A stretch of DNA of 64,000 nucleotides from Streptomyces sp. SID8352 (GCF_009862265.1 NZ_WWGX01000071.1:109207-173206); one strand, 5' to 3'; positions 32,700-42,543 are shown, numbered from the stretch's first letter. Translations and numbers: made by a program. Notes: generated by a model from the sequence alone, not told the origin.

Positions 32700-33751
32700 C
32701 GCTGCCTCCACTCGCTGCCCCAGCCCTGCCGCGGACCCCGCGCCCCCGGCCGTCCCGGCGGCCCCACCGCCCCCACCGCCCCCGCCGGCACGTCCGGTCC
32801 GGCCGGCACGTCCGGTCCGGCCGCCCCGGGCGGCGCGGCGGGCTCTCCGTCGTGCGCGTGGTACTCCACCGACCCGGCCGTCAGCCGCATGAACGCCTCC
32901 TCCAGCGAGGCGCGCTGCGGACTCAGCTCGTGCAGCGTGATCCCGTGCCGCGCGGCCAGCTCCCCGACCGCCTCCGATTCGGCGTCGTCCACCTCCAGCA
33001 CCCCGCCGCCGCCCTCGACGGCCGTCAGTCCCGCCCCGCGCAGCGCGTCCAGCAGGGACTCGCGCTCGGGGGTGCGGACCCGGACGTAGCCGCGCGAGTT
33101 CTCCGCGATGAAGTCCGCCATCGAGGTGTCGGCCAGCAGCCGGCCCTGGCCGATCACCACCAGATGATCGGCGGTCAGCGCCATCTCGCTCATCAGATGT
33201 GAGGAGACGAAGACCGTGCGGCCCTGTGCCGCCAGCGACTTCATCAGGTTCCGGATCCAGTGGATGCCCTCGGGGTCGAGACCGTTCACCGGCTCGTCGA
33301 ACATCAGGATGCGCGGGTCCCCGAGCAGCGCCCCCGCGATCCCCAGCCGCTGGCCCATGCCGAGCGAGAAGCCCTTCGCCTTCTTCCGCGCCACCGGCGT
33401 CAGCCCGACCGTGTCCAGCACCTCGTGCACCCGCCGCGCCGGAATCCCGTTGGCCTGCGCCAGGCACAGCAGATGGTTGAAGGCGCTGCGCCCGCCGTGC
33501 ATCGCCTTCGCGTCCAGCAGCGCCCCGACCCGGGTCAGCGGGTCCTTCAGCCGGTCGTAGCGCCGCCCGTCGATGCGGACGTCCCCCGAGGTGGGACGGT
33601 CCAGACCGAGCACCATCCGCATGGTGGTGGACTTGCCCGCGCCGTTGGGACCGAGGAAACCGGTGATGATGCCGGGCCTGACGGTGAAGGTGAGGTCGTC
33701 GACCGCGACCCTGTCGCCGTACCGCTTCGTCAGCCCGTCCAGCTCGATCAT
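32696..33751 (-). CDS. ABC transporter ATPase (exporter 2)
   Basis: A 351-aa ATPase closely related to exporter 1: GPNGAGKSTTMRMVLGLDRP, FSLGMGQRLGIAGALLG, MFDEPVNGLDPEGIHWIRN and VSSHLMSEMALTADHL. The last ~45 residues are a Pro/Gly/Ala tail (PDVPAGPDVPAG). ATG at 33751 (MIELDGLTKRYG) is preferred; GTG at 33760 adds three residues. It begins the four-gene leftward cluster and lies just after the filP terminator. Confidence 0.9.
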   Translation of the reverse strand: MIELDGLTKRYGDRVAVDDLTFTVRPGIITGFLGPNGAGKSTTMRMVLGLDRPTSGDVRIDGRRYDRLKDPLTRVGALLDAKAMHGGRSAFNHLLCLAQANGIPARRVHEVLDTVGLTPVARKKAKGFSLGMGQRLGIAGALLGDPRILMFDEPVNGLDPEGIHWIRNLMKSLAAQGRTVFVSSHLMSEMALTADHLVVIGQGRLLADTSMADFIAENSRGYVRVRTPERESLLDALRGAGLTAVEGGGGVLEVDDAESEAVGELAARHGITLHELSPQRASLEEAFMRLTAGSVEYHAHDGEPAAPPGAAGPDVPAGPDVPAGAVGAVGPPGRPGARGPRQGWGSEWRQR

Positions 33752-33773
33752 GCGGCCCACGCTAGAACGGGAC

Positions 33774-33807
33774 GGAGCCCCCTGCCACCGCAGTGGCAGG
33801 GGGCTCC
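33774..33807 (-). terminator. Terminator downstream of filP
   Basis: GGAGCCCCCTGCCAC pairs perfectly over 15 bp with GTGGCAGGGGGCTCC around the loop CGCA. It isolates filP from the ABC cluster transcribed the same way. Confidence 0.85.
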
Positions 33808-33847
33808 GCCGGTGCTCCTCACCCGTCCGGCCGGGTGCGCCCGGGCG

Positions 33848-34783
33848 TCAGCGCGACTGCTGGGCCGGCACCCCGCGGGAGACCGACTCGTCCTCGACGG
33901 GCGAACCCGCCGCCGCCACCGCGGCACCCGTGAGCGTCGCCAGCATCTCGCGCACGTTGGTGAGCTGCGCGTTGATGGAGTCGCGACGGTTGGTCAGCGC
34001 CGCCAGCTCGCGCTCGGACTCCGAACGGATGCGGTCGGCCTTGGTGTTGGCGTCGGCCACGATGTCCTCGGCCTGGCGCTGCGCCGTCTCCACGGTCTGG
34101 CGGGCGCGGCGCTCGGCGTCCGTGCGCAGCTTCTCGGCCTCCAGCCGGAGCTGCTCCGCCCGGTGCTCGATCTCCGCGAGCCGCTTCTCCGCCTTGGCCT
34201 GACGGGAGGCCAGGTCGCGCTCGGACTGCTCGCGGCGCTTGGCCAGGTTCGTCTCGAAGTCGGCGGCGGCCTGCGCGGCCTTGGCGCGGGTCTCCTCGAA
34301 GAGGGCGTCCGCCTCCTCCCGCTTGGACTGCGCGTCCTTCTGCGCCTCGGCCCTGAGCTGCGACGCGTCGCTCTTGGCCTTCTCGACGATCCGGATGCCC
34401 TCGTCCTCGGCCTTGGCCTTGCGCTCGCTCGCGTAGGACTCGGCCTCGTTGCGGACCTGCTGGGCGGACGCCTCGGACAGCTCACGGTGCTGCTCGGCCG
34501 CGCGACGGGCCTCCTCACGCAGGTCCTTCGCCTCCTCCTCGGCCAGGCGCAGGATCTTCTCGACCCGGGCACCGAGACCGGCGTACGACGGCTCGGCGTC
34601 GCTGACCTGGGCCTGGGCGTTCTGGGTCTCGAGGTGGAGTTCCTCGATCCGCTTTTCCAGGGCGGTGATACGGGTGAGAGCGCTGTCACGGTCGGAGACG
34701 AGCTTGGAGATCCGTTCGTCCACCTGAGCGCGGTCGTACCCACGCCGCACAAGCTCGAATCCGTAGGGGGAAGTGTCGCTCAT
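33848..34783 (-). CDS. filP: Intermediate-filament-like coiled-coil protein FilP
   Basis: A 311-aa, almost entirely coiled-coil protein (about residues 25-285) with a conserved N-terminal YGFELVRRGYDRAQVDERI and a short disordered end. Length, start and neighbourhood match FilP of S. coelicolor, which assembles into cytoskeletal networks behind hyphal tips, gives mechanical stiffness and binds DivIVA. The coiled coil is rich in Ala, Glu, Arg and Lys with an AEAxxxR pattern; FilP and Scy were described as sharing a 51-residue repeat of hendecads and heptads. The old name cellulose-binding protein has no support in the sequence. The ATG at 34783 follows AGGAA. Confidence 0.92.
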   Translation of the reverse strand: MSDTSPYGFELVRRGYDRAQVDERISKLVSDRDSALTRITALEKRIEELHLETQNAQAQVSDAEPSYAGLGARVEKILRLAEEEAKDLREEARRAAEQHRELSEASAQQVRNEAESYASERKAKAEDEGIRIVEKAKSDASQLRAEAQKDAQSKREEADALFEETRAKAAQAAADFETNLAKRREQSERDLASRQAKAEKRLAEIEHRAEQLRLEAEKLRTDAERRARQTVETAQRQAEDIVADANTKADRIRSESERELAALTNRRDSINAQLTNVREMLATLTGAAVAAAGSPVEDESVSRGVPAQQSR

Positions 34784-34989
34784 GGGGTTCCTGTCGAAAG
34801 AGACCGGTGAGGTGATAGGGGGAATCCTAGGCGCCGATGCGGTGTGTCATCGAGCGGTTGCGCTGTTGATCTGGAGAATCACACCTCTTTTGGGTGGCTG
34901 GCTTCCGGAAGGCTTGCCAAAGGTCTGATCAGAGCATCGAACCGGGGTGTGGTCAAATACCCCAGGACACTACGAAACCGCCCCCCACG

Positions 34990-37900
34990 CTAGCTGTCTG
35001 ACGACTTGCCACCCGAACGAGGGGCCCCCACGGTGGCATTCGCCTTCCCCCCGTTCTCCTTCACCCCCGTCGGCGCCTCGAAGGACTCCAGTGCCTCCAG
35101 GACGTCCTGCACCCTGGAGATCTCGGCGTTGATGTCCTGGCGGCGGCGCACCAGCGTGTCCAGTTCGCGCTTGCCCTCCTCGACCGTGCGCCGTGCCTCG
35201 CGGATCGCCTCGGCCTTGATCGCCTCGGCCTCCTTGGTCAGCGAGGACGTCTTCGCCTCGGCCTCCTTGAGCAGCCCCTCGGCCTTCCGCACGGCGGCGA
35301 TGCGCACCTTGCCCGCCTCCGAACCGGCCTCGGAGACCAGGTCCTTGGCCTTCGCCTCCGCCTTCGCGAGCTGCTCCTCGGCCGCCTTGATGAGCGCGTC
35401 GCACCGGTCGCCGGCCGACTTCATCGTCTCGGCCGCCTCCCGGCGGGCCCGCTCGTGCAGCTCCTCGATCTCGGAGGTCAGCCGGTCGCGCAGCTCCTCC
35501 GCGCGCTCCCTTGTGGCCGTCGCGTCCCGGCGGGCCCCGACCAGCAGCTCGTCGGCGTCCGTGCGGGCCCGCTCCACCCGGGTGTTCCCCTCGATGGCCG
35601 CCTCCGCGAGGATCCGCTCGGCCTCCTTGCGGGCCGCGCCCACCATGGTGTCGGCCTGCGCCTCGGCGTCCGCCGTCGTCGTCTGCGCCTGCTGCCGCGC
35701 CTCGGCCAGCAGCTTGTCGGCCTCCGCCGCCGTCTCGGTGATCAGCGTGTCGACCTGCTCGGCCGCCTCCGAACGCCGCTTGTTGGCGTCCTTGCGGGCC
35801 TCGTCCAGGGTGCGCTCGGCCTCCTCCCGGGCCGCCGCGGTGACCCGCTCCGCCTCCCGGGCCGCCTCCGCGCCGGCCCGCTCCGCCCCGGCGCGCACCC
35901 GCTCCGCGTGCTGCTGGGCCGACCCCACCGTCTCGGCGGCCTCGGCCCGCAGCCGCTCAGCCTCCCCGGTGGCCTCCGACACCAGCCGCTCGGCACGGGC
36001 GGTGGTCTCCGCGCGCAGCCGGTCGGCCTCCGCCACCGACTCCGTCAGCAGCCGGTCCGCCTCGCCCGCGGCCTCCGCGCGGACCCGCTCCGCCTCCGCC
36101 GTCGCCTCGGCGCGGACCCGCTCCGCCTCCGCCGCCGTCTCCGCCGTCAGCCGCTCGGTCTCGGCCGCCGTCGTCGTCGTGAGCCGCTCGGCCTCCGACC
36201 GGGCCTCGGTGATCAGGGTGTCGGCCTGAGCCGCGGCGTCGGACCGGATGCGGTTGGCGTCCTCCCGGGCGTCCGCCCGGGTCCGCGCCGCGCCGCGCTC
36301 CGCCTCGGCGATGGTGTCCGAGGCCTCCGTGCGCAGCCGCTGGACGTGCTCCGCCGCGTCCGCCCGGACCCGCTCGGCCTGCTCGACGGCCTCCGTCACG
36401 GTCCGCTCGGCCAGCGCCTTGGCGGCCTCCGACTCCTCCCGCGCCTCGCGGCGCAGCCGGGAGGCGTCCTCGCCCGCCCGCTCCCGCTCCGCGTGGGCGT
36501 CGGAGCGGACCCGGTCGGACTCCTCGCCCGCCTCGCGCCGGGTGCGCTCCGCCGCGTGCTCGGCGGCGCTGCGCAGTCCGGCGATCTCCTCCTGCGCCTG
36601 CTCGTGCAGCCCGGCGACCGACTCCCGCACCTGCGTCGCGTGCTGCTCGGCGGCGGCCACCATCTCCGTCGCGCGCCGCTCGGCCTCCTCGACCAGGCGG
36701 ACCGCCTCGGCCTGCGCCTCCTCCACCCGGGTGCGCGCCGAGGCCAGCAGCTCCTCGCTCTGCTCCCGGGCCCGCTCCCGCTCCTGCCCGGCCTCCTGGC
36801 GGGCGGCGCCGAGCGTCTCCTCGGCCTCGCGGCGGCGGCGGGCCGCCTCCTCCTGTGCGGCGGCCAGGGTCTCCGACGCCTCCGCCGAGATCCGCTCGGC
36901 CGCGGCCCGCGCCTCCGCGCGCACCCGGTCGGCGGTGTCCTGCGCCTCCGACTTCAGCCGCTCCGCCTCGCTCGCCGCCTCCGACCGCAGCCGCACGGCG
37001 ACGGACTCGCCCTCGGCACGGGAGGCGGCGGCGTCCGCGCCGGCCTCGGTGCGCAGCCGCTCGGCCTCCGCCTCGGCCTGCTGCTGGAGCGCCCGGACCC
37101 GCTCGGCGGCCTCGGTGCGCAGCCGCTCGCTCTCCTCGCCGGCCTCCCGGCGGATGCGCGCGGCCTCCTCGCGGGCCCCGGCCAGCGCCTCGTCGGCCGC
37201 GGTGCGGCGCTCCTCGGCCTCCGCCTGGAGCCGCGCCGCCTCCTCGGCCGCCTCCGCCCGCCGGGCCTCCATGGCCCGCTCGGTCTCCTCGCGCAGCTCC
37301 CGGGCGGCCCGCTCGGCCTCCTCCTGGAGCGCCTCCACCCGCTCGGCGGCCTCCGCGCCCTGCCGCTCGGCGTCGGCGCGGGCCCGCTCCAGCGTCTCCT
37401 CGGCCTGACGGCGCAGCGACGTCGCCCGCTCGATCGCCTCGGTGCGGACCTTCTCGCTGTCCGCCGCCGAGGCCCGCCGCAGCTCGTCGGCGTCGGCCTT
37501 CGCCTTGGCGAGCAGCTCCTCGGCGGACTTCGCCGCCTCCTCGATCTGCGCCACCGCCTCCTTGCGGGCCCCGGCACGGATCTTCTCGCCCTCGGCCACC
37601 GCGTCGGCACGGAGCTGCTCGGCCTCGCCGCGCAGCCGGCGCGCCTCCTCCTGCAGCTCGACGGTCTTGGCGCGGTACTCCTTGGTGTCGTCCTTCGCCG
37701 CGCCCTTGAGCTGCGCGGCGATGTCGTGCGCCTCGGCCCGCAGCCGGTCCGACTCGGCCTCGGCCTCGCCCCGGATCCGCTCGGCCTCCTCGGCGGCGGC
37801 CCGGGTGGTCCGCTTGGCCTCCTCGGACGCCTTGTTCAGCACGTCCTCGGCGGTCCTCGCCGCCTTCGACAACTGGGTGGCCGACTCCTCGGCGGTCAGC

Positions 37901-38970
37901 GTCCGGGCCTTCTCGACGGCCTCGGCGACGACCTTCTCGGCCTCCGCGCGGGCGTCCGCGACCACCTGCTCGGCCTCGGCCCGCGTCGACTCGGCGTCCT
38001 TCGTGGCCTCGCCGACCAGCCGGGCGACCTGCTCCTTCGCAGTCCGGGTGCGCTGCTCGTTGGCGGACTCGGCGCTCGCCAGGGCCTTGGCCGCCGCCTC
38101 GGTCGCCTCCGTGACCAGCTTCTCGGCCTCGGTCTGCGCCGTGCGCAGCGCCTCCTCGGCCTCCGTCATGCGCTGCTCGGCGGCCCGGCTGAGCTCCTGG
38201 GCCTCGCGGCGGCTGGTCTCCGACTCGGCCGCCGTGGTGCTGCGCACCTGCTCGGCGTGGTCGGTGGCCTCCTGCGCCTGGGTGGAGGCGGCGTTCAGCA
38301 GCCGCTCGGCGTCCGCGCGGGCCCGGCGCAGGATCTGCTCGGCCTCGGAGCGGGCGCTCTCCGCCTCGCCGCGCAGCCGCTGCCGCGCCTCGCCCGTCAC
38401 CCGTTCGGCCTCCGCGCGGGCGGTGGCCAGGGCCTGCTCGGCCTCGGTGCGGGACTCGTCGAGCAGCCGGCGGGCCTGCTGCTCGGTGCGGGCCCGCAAC
38501 TGCTCGGCCCACGACACGTTCTCGTTGACGTGCGCCTCGACGGTCTGGCGGCGCTCGGCCAGCTCCTGGTCGAGCTGCTGGCGCCGGGTGACGGCCTCCT
38601 GGTGCAGCTCGGCCTGGAGCCGGGCGGCCTGCTCCGCGTGCTCCTGGAGGATGCGCTGGGTCTGCGCGCGCGCCTGGCTCAGCTCCCGCTCGGCGTCCGC
38701 GCGCAGCTGCTCGGCCTGCACCTGCGCGTTCCGCAGGAGCTGCTCGGCCTGGTACCCGATGTCCCCGCCGTCGAAGGCGGGCCGGGACATGATGGTGCGC
38801 CGCGCCTCGTGCAGCTTGGCGCGCAGCACCTCGACCTGGTAGCCGAGGTCCTCGGCGTGCTGGATCGCCTTTTCCCGCTCGGTCCTCAGCCGCTTCATCT
38901 CGGCCTCGAACCGAGAGAGGTGGTCGACGTCAGCCGCCGGCTCTCGCTCCTGGCTCTCGTAGCCCCGCAC
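34990..38970 (-). CDS. scy: Polarisome coiled-coil scaffold Scy
   Basis: A 1326-aa protein, the same length I recall for S. coelicolor Scy. A short N-terminal domain (MRGYESQEREPAADVDHLSRFEAEMKRL begins it, shown here only to residue 20 in key: RFEAEMKRLR) resembles the DivIVA-like start, and residues about 80-1290 are continuous Ala/Glu/Arg-rich coiled coil in a 51-residue repeat. Scy gathers DivIVA and FilP at hyphal tips and sets tip number. GTG at 38970 is the start. It is encoded just upstream of filP in the same direction, 206 bp away. The extreme base composition produces long open frames on the opposite strand that are not genes. Confidence 0.93.
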   Translation of the reverse strand: MRGYESQEREPAADVDHLSRFEAEMKRLRTEREKAIQHAEDLGYQVEVLRAKLHEARRTIMSRPAFDGGDIGYQAEQLLRNAQVQAEQLRADAERELSQARAQTQRILQEHAEQAARLQAELHQEAVTRRQQLDQELAERRQTVEAHVNENVSWAEQLRARTEQQARRLLDESRTEAEQALATARAEAERVTGEARQRLRGEAESARSEAEQILRRARADAERLLNAASTQAQEATDHAEQVRSTTAAESETSRREAQELSRAAEQRMTEAEEALRTAQTEAEKLVTEATEAAAKALASAESANEQRTRTAKEQVARLVGEATKDAESTRAEAEQVVADARAEAEKVVAEAVEKARTLTAEESATQLSKAARTAEDVLNKASEEAKRTTRAAAEEAERIRGEAEAESDRLRAEAHDIAAQLKGAAKDDTKEYRAKTVELQEEARRLRGEAEQLRADAVAEGEKIRAGARKEAVAQIEEAAKSAEELLAKAKADADELRRASAADSEKVRTEAIERATSLRRQAEETLERARADAERQGAEAAERVEALQEEAERAARELREETERAMEARRAEAAEEAARLQAEAEERRTAADEALAGAREEAARIRREAGEESERLRTEAAERVRALQQQAEAEAERLRTEAGADAAASRAEGESVAVRLRSEAASEAERLKSEAQDTADRVRAEARAAAERISAEASETLAAAQEEAARRRREAEETLGAARQEAGQERERAREQSEELLASARTRVEEAQAEAVRLVEEAERRATEMVAAAEQHATQVRESVAGLHEQAQEEIAGLRSAAEHAAERTRREAGEESDRVRSDAHAERERAGEDASRLRREAREESEAAKALAERTVTEAVEQAERVRADAAEHVQRLRTEASDTIAEAERGAARTRADAREDANRIRSDAAAQADTLITEARSEAERLTTTTAAETERLTAETAAEAERVRAEATAEAERVRAEAAGEADRLLTESVAEADRLRAETTARAERLVSEATGEAERLRAEAAETVGSAQQHAERVRAGAERAGAEAAREAERVTAAAREEAERTLDEARKDANKRRSEAAEQVDTLITETAAEADKLLAEARQQAQTTTADAEAQADTMVGAARKEAERILAEAAIEGNTRVERARTDADELLVGARRDATATRERAEELRDRLTSEIEELHERARREAAETMKSAGDRCDALIKAAEEQLAKAEAKAKDLVSEAGSEAGKVRIAAVRKAEGLLKEAEAKTSSLTKEAEAIKAEAIREARRTVEEGKRELDTLVRRRQDINAEISRVQDVLEALESFEAPTGVKENGGKANATVGAPRSGGKSSDS

Positions 38971-39205
38971 TGCGCGGTCCCATCCGTCCCCTGGTCGCGA
39001 ATCTCCTTGACAGGGCTCCGTCCGTCCCGCCGAACGGGGCCCCCGGGGAATGGTGTCAGATCACGGGGGGAGCGGAGGCCGCCGCCCCGTCGCCCGCCCC
39101 CCGAAACACGGGCCCCGGCGGTCCCGGCGCCGACGACGACAGGACCGGGTCACCCTGGACTGAGCGGCGACCGCACCCAACCCTACCGGCCCCTATGCAG
39201 GAGGG

Positions 39206-39646
39206 TCAGTGCTCCGGTGTCCCAACGGCCGCCGAAGTGACCAGTTCTGTCAGAACGCCATGGCAGTCCTTGGGATGCAGGAAGGTGATGCGGGACCCCA
39301 TGGACCCGCTGCGGGGCTCGTCGTACAGGACCCGGACCCCCTTGCCGCGGATCTCCTCCGCGTCCCCGTCGACGTCCGCCGTGCCGAAGGCGATGTGGTG
39401 CACGCCCTCCCCGTTCCTGGCGAGCCACTTGCCGACGGCGGAGTCCTCCCGGACGGGCTCCAGCAGCTGGAGGTAGCAGGAGCCGCCGTCCGAGGTGCCG
39501 TTGATCCTCAGCATGGCCTCGCGCACCCCCTGCTCCTCGTTGACCTCGGTGTGGGTCACCTCGAAGCCGTAGGTGGCACGGTAGAACTCGACGGTCGTGT
39601 CGAGATCGCGGCAGGCGATTCCGATGTGGTCGATTCGCGTCAGCAT
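39206..39646 (-). CDS. mce: Methylmalonyl-CoA epimerase
   Basis: Interconverts (2R)- and (2S)-methylmalonyl-CoA between propionyl-CoA carboxylase and methylmalonyl-CoA mutase. The 146-aa protein has two beta-alpha-beta-beta-beta modules of the VOC superfamily. Metal ligands are visible as His in RIDHIGIAC, the central HHIAFG and Glu in GVLTELV; LLEPVREDSAVGKWLARNG is typical. The gene is divergent from the thiolase/meaB operon over 149 bp. The mutase genes mutA/mutB are not in the window. Confidence 0.93.
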   Translation of the reverse strand: MLTRIDHIGIACRDLDTTVEFYRATYGFEVTHTEVNEEQGVREAMLRINGTSDGGSCYLQLLEPVREDSAVGKWLARNGEGVHHIAFGTADVDGDAEEIRGKGVRVLYDEPRSGSMGSRITFLHPKDCHGVLTELVTSAAVGTPEH

Positions 39647-39795
39647 GGACTCAGTGCAACGCCCCCGCCGCGGTTACGCAACGTGCGCGCGATCACACCG
39701 ACGGCCCGGTGACGGGGCGGAGGGCCGCTCAGTACATTCGTAGTAAACCCTCGTTCACTCCGCGGCTGTGCAGGCCGGTAAGGGGATCGCAGCTC

Positions 39796-41019
39796 ATGGC
39801 TTCTGGAACTTCGGGAACTTCTGGGACGAACCGCACGACCTCGGTGATCGTCGCGGGCGCGCGCACCCCCATGGGGCGGCTGCTCGGCTCGCTCACGCCG
39901 TTCTCCGCGGCCGACCTGGGCGGCTTCGCGATCAAGGCGGCCCTGGAGCGGGCGGGCATCACCGGTGACCAGGTGGAGTACGTGATCATGGGGCAGGTGC
40001 TCCAGGCGGGCGCCGGGCAGATCCCCGCCCGCCAGGCCGCCGTCAAGGCGGGCATCCCCATGAGCGTCCCCGCGCTCACCGTCAACAAGGTGTGTCTGTC
40101 CGGCCTCGACGCCATCGCCCTGGCCGACCAGCTCATTCGCGCCGGTGAATTCGACGTGGTGGTGGCCGGCGGCCAGGAGTCCATGACCAACGCCCCGCAT
40201 CTGCTGCCGAAGTCCCGCGCGGGCCACAAGTACGGCGCGGTGGAGATGCTGGACTCCATGGCGCACGACGGGCTGACCGACGCCTTCGAGAACATCGCCA
40301 TGGGCGAGTCCACCGACCACCACAACACCCGCCTCGGCATCACCCGCGAGGAGCAGGACGCCATCGGCGCCCTCTCCCACCAGCGCGCCGCCGCCGCCCA
40401 GAAGGACGGCGTCTTCGAGGCCGAGATCACCCCCGTGGAGATCCCGCAGCGCAAGGGCGACCCGGTCCTCTTCAGCCAGGACGAGGGCATCCGCGGCGAC
40501 ACCACCGCCGAGACCCTCGCCCGGCTGCGGCCCGCCTTCGGCAAGGACGGCACCATCACCGCCGGCACCGCCTCGCAGATCTCCGACGGCGCGGCGGCCG
40601 TGGTCGTCATGAGCAGGGCCAGGGCCGAGGAGCTGGGCCTGGAGTGGATCGCCGAGATCGGCGCCCACGGCAACGTGGCCGGTCCCGACAACTCTTTGCA
40701 GTCGCAGCCCTCCAACGCCATCCTGCACGCCCTGCGGAAGGAGGGGCTGGACGTCTCCGACCTCGATCTCCTGGAGATCAACGAGGCCTTCGCCGCGGTC
40801 GCCGTGCAGTCAATGAAGGACCTCGGCGTCTCCACCGAAAAGGTGAACGTCCACGGCGGTGCCATCGCCCTGGGCCACCCGATCGGCATGTCCGGCGCCC
40901 GCCTCGTCCTCCACCTCGCGCTGGAGCTGAAGCGGCGCGGCGGCGGGACCGGGGCGGCGGCGCTGTGCGGCGGCGGCGGCCAGGGCGACGCGCTGATCGT
41001 CCGGGTCCCCTCGGCCTGA
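39796..41019 (+). CDS. Acetyl-CoA C-acetyltransferase (thiolase)
   Basis: A 407-aa thiolase that condenses two acetyl-CoA or splits acetoacetyl-CoA. Catalytic Cys100 lies in TVNKVCLSGLDA, the second triad motif is HGGAIALGHPIGMSGAR, and the C-terminal acid/base cysteine is in ALCGGGGQGDALIV. ATG at 39796 follows AGGGGA; the frame is open to 39709 but lacks family similarity there. It can feed the 3-hydroxybutyryl-CoA dehydrogenase at 21.6 kb. meaB begins 33 bp downstream, implying an operon. Confidence 0.94.
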   Translation: MASGTSGTSGTNRTTSVIVAGARTPMGRLLGSLTPFSAADLGGFAIKAALERAGITGDQVEYVIMGQVLQAGAGQIPARQAAVKAGIPMSVPALTVNKVCLSGLDAIALADQLIRAGEFDVVVAGGQESMTNAPHLLPKSRAGHKYGAVEMLDSMAHDGLTDAFENIAMGESTDHHNTRLGITREEQDAIGALSHQRAAAAQKDGVFEAEITPVEIPQRKGDPVLFSQDEGIRGDTTAETLARLRPAFGKDGTITAGTASQISDGAAAVVVMSRARAEELGLEWIAEIGAHGNVAGPDNSLQSQPSNAILHALRKEGLDVSDLDLLEINEAFAAVAVQSMKDLGVSTEKVNVHGGAIALGHPIGMSGARLVLHLALELKRRGGGTGAAALCGGGGQGDALIVRVPSA

Positions 41020-41052
41020 CCGGGCCACCACCTCTCACCGAACGGAGCTGTG

Positions 41053-42009
41053 ATGCAGGACGTCTCCTCGCTGGTCGCCCGGGCCCGGGAAGGCCGGCCG
41101 CGGGCCGTGGCCCGGCTGATCTCCCTGGTCGAGGGGGCGTCCCCGCAGCTCAGGGAGGTGATGGCGGCCCTCGCCCCGCTGACCGGGGGCGCCTATGTGG
41201 TGGGCCTGACGGGCTCGCCGGGCGTCGGCAAGTCGACGTCCACCTCGGCGCTGGTGACGGCCTACCGCAAGCAGGGCAGACGGGTCGGCGTGCTCGCGGT
41301 CGACCCGTCGTCCCCCTTCTCCGGCGGCGCCCTGCTCGGCGACCGGGTCCGCATGTCCGACCACGCCTCCGACCCGGGCGTCTACATCCGCTCCATGGCC
41401 ACCCGCGGCCACCTCGGCGGGCTCGCCTGGGCCGCGCCGCAGGCCATCCGGGTCCTGGACGCGGCCGGCTGCGACGTGATCCTCGTGGAGACGGTCGGCG
41501 TCGGCCAGTCCGAGGTCGAGATCGCCTCGCAGGCCGACACCTCCGTCGTCCTGCTGGCCCCCGGGATGGGCGACGGCATCCAGGCGGCCAAGGCGGGCAT
41601 CCTGGAGATCGGCGACGTGTACGTCGTCAACAAGGCCGACCGGGACGGCGCGGACGCCACCGCGCGGGAACTGAACCACATGCTCGGCCTCGGCGAGGCC
41701 CGCGGTCCGGGCGACTGGCGCCCGCCCATCGTGAAGACGGTCGCCGCGCGCGGCGAGGGCGTCGACGAGGTGGTCGAGGCGCTGGAGAAGCACCGGGCCT
41801 GGATGGAGGAGCACGGCGTCCTGGCCGAGCGCCGCCGGGCGCGCGCCGCCCGCGAGGTCGAGACCATCGCGGTCACCGCGCTGCGCCGCCGCATCGGCGA
41901 CCTCCACGGCGACCGCCGCCTGGACGCCCTCGCGGAACGCATCACCGCCGGCACGCTGGACCCCTACCGCGCGGCGGACGAACTGATCGAGGGCCTGACC
42001 GGGGCGTGA
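41053..42009 (+). CDS. meaB: MeaB-type G-protein chaperone of B12 mutases
   Basis: A 318-aa GTPase of the SIMIBI class that protects AdoCbl-dependent acyl-CoA mutases and gates cofactor loading. Walker A is GSPGVGKST; then LAVDPSSPFSGGALLGDRVRM, SMATRGHLGGLAWA, VETVGVGQSE and the specificity motif NKADRDG. The C-terminal dimer helix follows. ATG at 41053 is taken because GGAG lies five bases before it; GTG at 41050 adds one residue. Its client may be IcmA at 49.4 kb or methylmalonyl-CoA mutase elsewhere. Confidence 0.93.
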   Translation: MQDVSSLVARAREGRPRAVARLISLVEGASPQLREVMAALAPLTGGAYVVGLTGSPGVGKSTSTSALVTAYRKQGRRVGVLAVDPSSPFSGGALLGDRVRMSDHASDPGVYIRSMATRGHLGGLAWAAPQAIRVLDAAGCDVILVETVGVGQSEVEIASQADTSVVLLAPGMGDGIQAAKAGILEIGDVYVVNKADRDGADATARELNHMLGLGEARGPGDWRPPIVKTVAARGEGVDEVVEALEKHRAWMEEHGVLAERRRARAAREVETIAVTALRRRIGDLHGDRRLDALAERITAGTLDPYRAADELIEGLTGA

Positions 42010-42543
42010 CCCTCCGGGGGTGAACGGCGGTCCGGAGCGCCGGGCGCCGCTGCCCGTGCGGGTGGCTGTGCCCCGGCCTGGGCCCGCCTGTGCCCTGCCC
42101 TGCCCGTGCCCGGGGACGGGCGCGCGCCGGTGGCCGCGCCGTGCCCGGTGCCCGCGGGGGAGCGGCGTCGGTGCCGACGGGGGAGCGGCGTCGGGCCGGC
42201 GCCGTGCCGGGTGACCGGTCCGGGCCGGCCGGTGGCGGAGGGGGGGACGCGGCGCGTGAGCCGGTGCGCGGGGCGGGCCGGGTCCGCGCCGGGCGTTGGT
42301 ACGGGTTGCCGGTGGGACGGGGCCCGGAGCCGTGCGGCGGCGGTGCCCCGGGGCCGGGGCGTAGGACGGGGCGGGGCGTAGGACGGGGCGGGGGAACGCG
42401 GGTGACCCGTGCCGTGCGGGCTGGTAGGTTGCCCGGCATGTTCCTCCTCTTGGCATAGGGCCCGCCCAGGACCGCGACCGGCGCACACCGGCCGTCGCGG
42501 CACTCCGGCGACCCCTTCCGCCTCTTCTCCGAGGAACCCTCGC
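42010..42543. other. Non-coding region between meaB and the MFS gene
   Basis: 534 bp of extremely GC-rich sequence with G-rich words (GGGGGAGCGGCGTCGG occurs twice in degenerate form around 42157-42192; GTAGGACGGGGCGGGG is repeated around 42361-42385). Several frames are open only because of composition. No promoter or RNA could be assigned; the MFS ribosome site GAGGAA is at 42530-42535. Confidence 0.45.

Noticed and set aside
35455..39240. Open frame of 1261 codons on the plus strand
   Set aside because: It is antisense to scy, has Leu/Gly/Arg-rich composition without any motif, and arises from the repeated Ala/Glu/Arg codons of scy.
42010..42543. Small genes between meaB and the MFS gene
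   Set aside because: Several overlapping frames are open in different phases, none with a good ribosome site or recognisable sequence.
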